Below, piece by piece: positions 61,134 to 64,000 of a stretch of DNA of 64,000 nucleotides (positions within the stretch are counted from its first letter, which is position 1; every line of letters starts with the position of its first letter). The stretch is from Nocardia grenadensis NBRC 108939 (GTDB lineage Bacteria > Actinomycetota > Actinomycetes > Mycobacteriales > Mycobacteriaceae), in assembly GCF_001613445.1 (NCBI RefSeq), contig NZ_BDCJ01000004.1:1-64000 (forward strand). Direction: 5' to 3'. The notes under the pieces are model-generated. The model had not been told where the DNA came from. It saw only the letters and a list, made by a program, of their open reading frames with translations, and made no database searches. Both the position numbers and the translations under genes were made by a program.

Positions 61134-63527
61134 ATGTTCAGAGCGAGGCTCGGTGTCCGCGCCCGGATCCTGGCCATCGCGCTCATCCCGAGTCTGACCC
61201 TGTTGGTGGCCGGTGTGGGTGCGACGGGCTATCTGATCGACCAGGGACAACACAACCGGCAGGTGACCGAGGCGTTACGGGAGGTATCGGGTCCCACTCG
61301 CAATGTATACGAGGTGGTCCAGAACGAGCGCCGCCTCACGCTTGCACATCTCGCCGGAGATCCCACCGCGGCCGCCGCCCTCGCCGCCGTCCGGCCCGAC
61401 ACCGAACAGGCCCTCCGCGATCTGGTCGCCGGAGCGCAGCGGATCCGGGAACTGCAGCCGGCGGAGATCACCGACGATGTCGGCTCGTTCACCACGCTTA
61501 CCCAGCAGCTCGGCAATATCCGCACCGCGGTCGACTCCCGCGCGGTGCCGACCGGTGACGCCTATACCTTCTACGTCCGCGTTCTCGACGCCTTCAACAC
61601 CGGCGCCCAGCTGTCGCACACCTTCGAGCAGGACCCGGAAGCGGTCACCCAGCTGGGACTGGTGTCGCGCATCATGCACGCGCTGGAAGCGGCTTCGCGT
61701 AGCCACGCCCTGGCCGGCGCGGCGCTGCGCACCGGCAACCCGGTCGCGCTGCCCGACGAATTCGTCCAGCAGACGGGCTTCTACCACACCGAAACCGCCC
61801 TGCTGGCCACCCAGCTGGATCCGGAGATCGGCGAGCGGGTGCGCACCCTGATGGACAGTGCGGAATGGCGACTGCTGGCCCGCACCGAGAACACACTCAT
61901 CGCCCGCAGCGTCGGCGGGGCCGAGGGCACCGCAGCCGCGCTCTCTCCCGGGCAGCTGACGGCCTGGCAGGCGGCAGCCGACCACGTCAACCAGGAGATG
62001 CTGGATCTCTGGGACGGCCAGAACCAGCTGATGCAGGAGTTGTCGCTGGACGCGGCGGCCCGCACCACCAATCAGTCACTGTTGATCGGCCTGGCGGTCC
62101 TGGTGGTGTCCGCGGCGGCGTTCGGGGTTTCGCTGGTCCTGGCCAATCGGTTCATCCACCGCCTGGTGCGGTTGCGCGACCATACGCTGGCCCTCGCCGA
62201 CGAACGCCTGCCCGATATGCTCGAACGCCTGCGCGCCGGGGAGGACGTCGACGAAACCGCGGCCGCCGCGAAGCTCGACTTCGGCCGGGACGAACTCGGC
62301 GCGGTGGCCACTGCCTTCGAACACGCGCATGCCGTGGCGGTCAATGCCGCGATCACCGAGGCACGCACCCAGGAGGGTGTGAAGGCGATCTTCCTCAACA
62401 TCGCCCACCGCAGCCAGATCGTGGTCCACAAACAACTGGAGATCCTCGACGACGCCGAACGGCGCGAAGAAGACCCGGCCATGCTGGACATCCTGTTCAA
62501 ACTCGACCATCTGGCCACCCGGGAACGCCGCAACGCCGAGAACCTCACCATCCTCGGTGGCGGGAAACCGGGCCGCCAGTGGCGAGCCCCCGTACCGCTG
62601 GTAGACCTGGTACGCAGCGCGGTGGGGGAAACCCAGGACTACACCCGGGTACGGCTGGCCCGGCTCCCCGAACTCCGGATCGCCGGTAACGCCGTCGGCG
62701 ACCTCATCCATCTGCTCGCCGAACTCGTCGACAACGCCACCTCGTTCTCCCCGCCGCAGTCGCGGGTGCAGGTCACCGGTTCGGTGATCGGCAAGGGTGT
62801 GGCCGTGGAGATCACCGATCAGGGCATGGGCATCTCGGCGGAGGATCGAGACCGCCTCAACGAACTCCTGGAGAACCCACCGAACTTCGAGGTCGCGTCC
62901 CTGCAGAAGGATTCGCGGCTGGGTATCTTCGTCGTCGCGCAGCTGGCGGCCCGCCACGGTGTCGCGGTGCGGCTGTGGGAATCCGAATACGGCGGTGTCC
63001 GGGCGGTGGTCATCGTGCCCGCGACGCTGCTGACCGATCCCGCCGAGGAGACCACACCGCTGACCGGGCTGCCCCGTGCCCCGGCTGCGGGGCCCGAGGC
63101 CGGCACGGAGACCCACACCGGCCCCCTCCCCGAGAGTTCCACCATCGCGACACTGCTCGCCGACCGGCCCCACCACACCGAGCAGGCCGCCGAGCAGGCC
63201 GGCGCCGCGGCGACCGGTACACCCGACACGGTGCCGGTCGCCCGCCCCGAAGCCACGGAGACCACCGCCGAACCGACCCTGCTGGCCGACGGTCGTCCGG
63301 CTTTACCCCGCCGTAGCAGGCAGGCTAAAGTCGCACCGCGACCGGAAGTTTCGGACGCCGATCGGACGGTCGCAACGGCGCGGCCACGCTCGGCCGAACA
63401 GGCCAGGGATCTGATGTCGGCGATCGAAAACGGCACCCGGCAGGGCCGCAAGCCATTGCCCGCCGCAGAAGCCGCCGCCGGGAACCCGACGGCGGATGGC
63501 GCATCCCCGGATGAACAGGAAGGCTAA
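61134..63527 (+). CDS. Conservon-type sensor histidine kinase (CvnA-like)
   Basis: This ~797-aa membrane kinase has a first membrane helix (ILAIALIPSLTLLVAGVGATGYL), a ~280-residue extracellular helical sensor domain (nitrate/amide-sensing-like), a second helix (LLIGLAVLVVSAAAFGVSLVL), a HAMP-like linker and an ATPase domain with N-box ELVDNATSFSPP and G-box DQGMGI. The histidine region is the atypical LFKLDHLATRERRNAENL of conservon kinases. The C-terminus is a ~170-residue Pro/Ala-rich tail. It heads the operon with a roadblock protein and a DUF742 protein that signal through a small GTPase. GTG 61128 is an alternative start; TAACTT 6 nt before ATG suggests leaderless mRNA. Confidence 0.9.
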   Translation: MFRARLGVRARILAIALIPSLTLLVAGVGATGYLIDQGQHNRQVTEALREVSGPTRNVYEVVQNERRLTLAHLAGDPTAAAALAAVRPDTEQALRDLVAGAQRIRELQPAEITDDVGSFTTLTQQLGNIRTAVDSRAVPTGDAYTFYVRVLDAFNTGAQLSHTFEQDPEAVTQLGLVSRIMHALEAASRSHALAGAALRTGNPVALPDEFVQQTGFYHTETALLATQLDPEIGERVRTLMDSAEWRLLARTENTLIARSVGGAEGTAAALSPGQLTAWQAAADHVNQEMLDLWDGQNQLMQELSLDAAARTTNQSLLIGLAVLVVSAAAFGVSLVLANRFIHRLVRLRDHTLALADERLPDMLERLRAGEDVDETAAAAKLDFGRDELGAVATAFEHAHAVAVNAAITEARTQEGVKAIFLNIAHRSQIVVHKQLEILDDAERREEDPAMLDILFKLDHLATRERRNAENLTILGGGKPGRQWRAPVPLVDLVRSAVGETQDYTRVRLARLPELRIAGNAVGDLIHLLAELVDNATSFSPPQSRVQVTGSVIGKGVAVEITDQGMGISAEDRDRLNELLENPPNFEVASLQKDSRLGIFVVAQLAARHGVAVRLWESEYGGVRAVVIVPATLLTDPAEETTPLTGLPRAPAAGPEAGTETHTGPLPESSTIATLLADRPHHTEQAAEQAGAAATGTPDTVPVARPEATETTAEPTLLADGRPALPRRSRQAKVAPRPEVSDADRTVATARPRSAEQARDLMSAIENGTRQGRKPLPAAEAAAGNPTADGASPDEQEG

Positions 63528-63941
63528 GTGTCCACTTCCACACAAGGTGACCTGAACTGGCTGCTCGACGACCTGGTCGAGCGACTCGCGGGAGTCCGCC
63601 TCGCGGTCGTACTGTCCACCGACGGCATGCTGCTGGGCCACTCCTCGAAAATGGATCGCACCGAGGCCGAGCATTTCGCCGCGATGTCGTCCACCCTGCA
63701 CGGCCTGGCCCGCAGCGCCGGCGCGCGATTCGACGGTGGTGCCGTACGGCAGGCGGTGATCGAACTCGATCGCGCCGTACTGTTCGTCACCTCGGCCGGT
63801 GACAACGCATGCATCGCCGTACAGGCCGCCGCGGACGCGAACCTCGGCATGGTGGCCTACGAGATGAACCTCACCGTCCAGCGGGTCGGCAGCCATCTGT
63901 CGACCGGCTCCCGCGGCGGGACCGGGGCCGAGCCTCGGTAA
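63528..63941 (+). CDS. Roadblock/LC7-domain protein (CvnB-like)
   Basis: This 137-aa small protein begins STSTQGDLNWLLDDLVERLAGVRLAVVLSTDGMLLGHSS, the exact form of conservon roadblock proteins, and forms an alpha/beta fold that acts as a GTPase-interacting scaffold. It starts one base after the kinase stop at GTG 63528. It probably controls the GTPase partner encoded beyond the window. Confidence 0.94.
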   Translation: MSTSTQGDLNWLLDDLVERLAGVRLAVVLSTDGMLLGHSSKMDRTEAEHFAAMSSTLHGLARSAGARFDGGAVRQAVIELDRAVLFVTSAGDNACIAVQAAADANLGMVAYEMNLTVQRVGSHLSTGSRGGTGAEPR

Positions 63942-63980
63942 CCGCGGAAACAGCAACGGCGCCATGACGGGTATGCGGGT

Positions 63981-64000
63981 ATGACCGGGCCACGAGAACC
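63981..64000 (+). CDS. Start of a DUF742 protein (CvnC-like), cut by the window edge
   Basis: ATG 63981 followed by codons for TGPRE is the usual N-terminus of DUF742 proteins, the third gene of a conservon, and is where it should be, 40 bp after the roadblock stop. Only 20 bp are visible, so this rests on gene order. Confidence 0.55.

Overview
The window is high-GC DNA with the codon habits of a mycolate actinomycete, most likely Nocardia or a close Nocardiaceae relative. GATATC is used constantly for Asp-Ile, many genes start with GTG, 4-bp ATGA or GTGA overlaps are frequent, several promoters look leaderless, and there is a conservon sensor kinase with a roadblock partner. No rRNA, tRNA, CRISPR array or prophage was seen.

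Positions 1-19100 hold a large catabolic cluster: a ferritin-like diiron protein, a Baeyer-Villiger-type monooxygenase, a MerR regulator, a quinone-oxidoreductase-like MDR, two SnoaL-like proteins, three acyl-CoA dehydrogenases, an enoyl-CoA hydratase, a DUF35 plus thiolase-fold pair, an APH-fold kinase next to an ACAD10/11-like dehydrogenase, SDRs, a zinc alcohol dehydrogenase, an acyl-CoA ligase, a TetR regulator, an EthD protein and an MBL hydrolase. My reading is that it oxidises and opens an alicyclic ketone-like substrate, activates the hydroxy acid to a CoA thioester, removes the hydroxyl by phosphorylation and elimination, and finishes by beta-oxidation and retro-aldol or thiolytic cleavage. 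The substrate is unknown.

Positions 19242-31313 hold a second catabolic block with an uptake system: an Fe(3+)-family ABC importer (fused permease, ATPase, lipoprotein binding protein, and a second paralogous binding protein), three SDRs, an Old Yellow Enzyme-type 4Fe-4S flavoprotein and a KstD-like flavoprotein. Both blocks carry the same 19-bp operator directly after a -10 box, at 6783 and 24860, so they probably form one regulon. A decayed TnpB-type insertion element sits at the 3' end of the second binding-protein gene.

Positions 31550-43170 are a mixture: a SnoaL-like protein, a DUF218 membrane protein, a secreted propeller-like protein, an MFS exporter, an esterase, a bicupin, an enoyl-CoA hydratase, a divergent LysR/YeiH pair, and a P450 resembling the CYP157 type that lacks ExxR. 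Gene fragments (LysE, ABC exporter) mark decay. A perfect 29-bp palindrome lies upstream of an unrecognised gene with C-terminal Sel1-like repeats.

Positions 45440-48190 look like a macrolide-resistance module: a Mef-like MFS pump, then an erm 23S rRNA methylase preceded by a 33-codon leader peptide with an Arg-Gln-Arg arrest motif and attenuator-like hairpins. A 15-bp-stem terminator separates it from ectABCD (48208-51375), which has a GlnR-type box of three half-sites upstream. Positions 51500-64000 contain a decayed two-component system, a PP2C phosphatase, a CoA-disulfide-reductase-like enzyme, an EthA-like monooxygenase beside a TetR remnant, small membrane and lipoproteins, a cysteine-less DUF779 protein facing an aldehyde dehydrogenase, and the start of a conservon.
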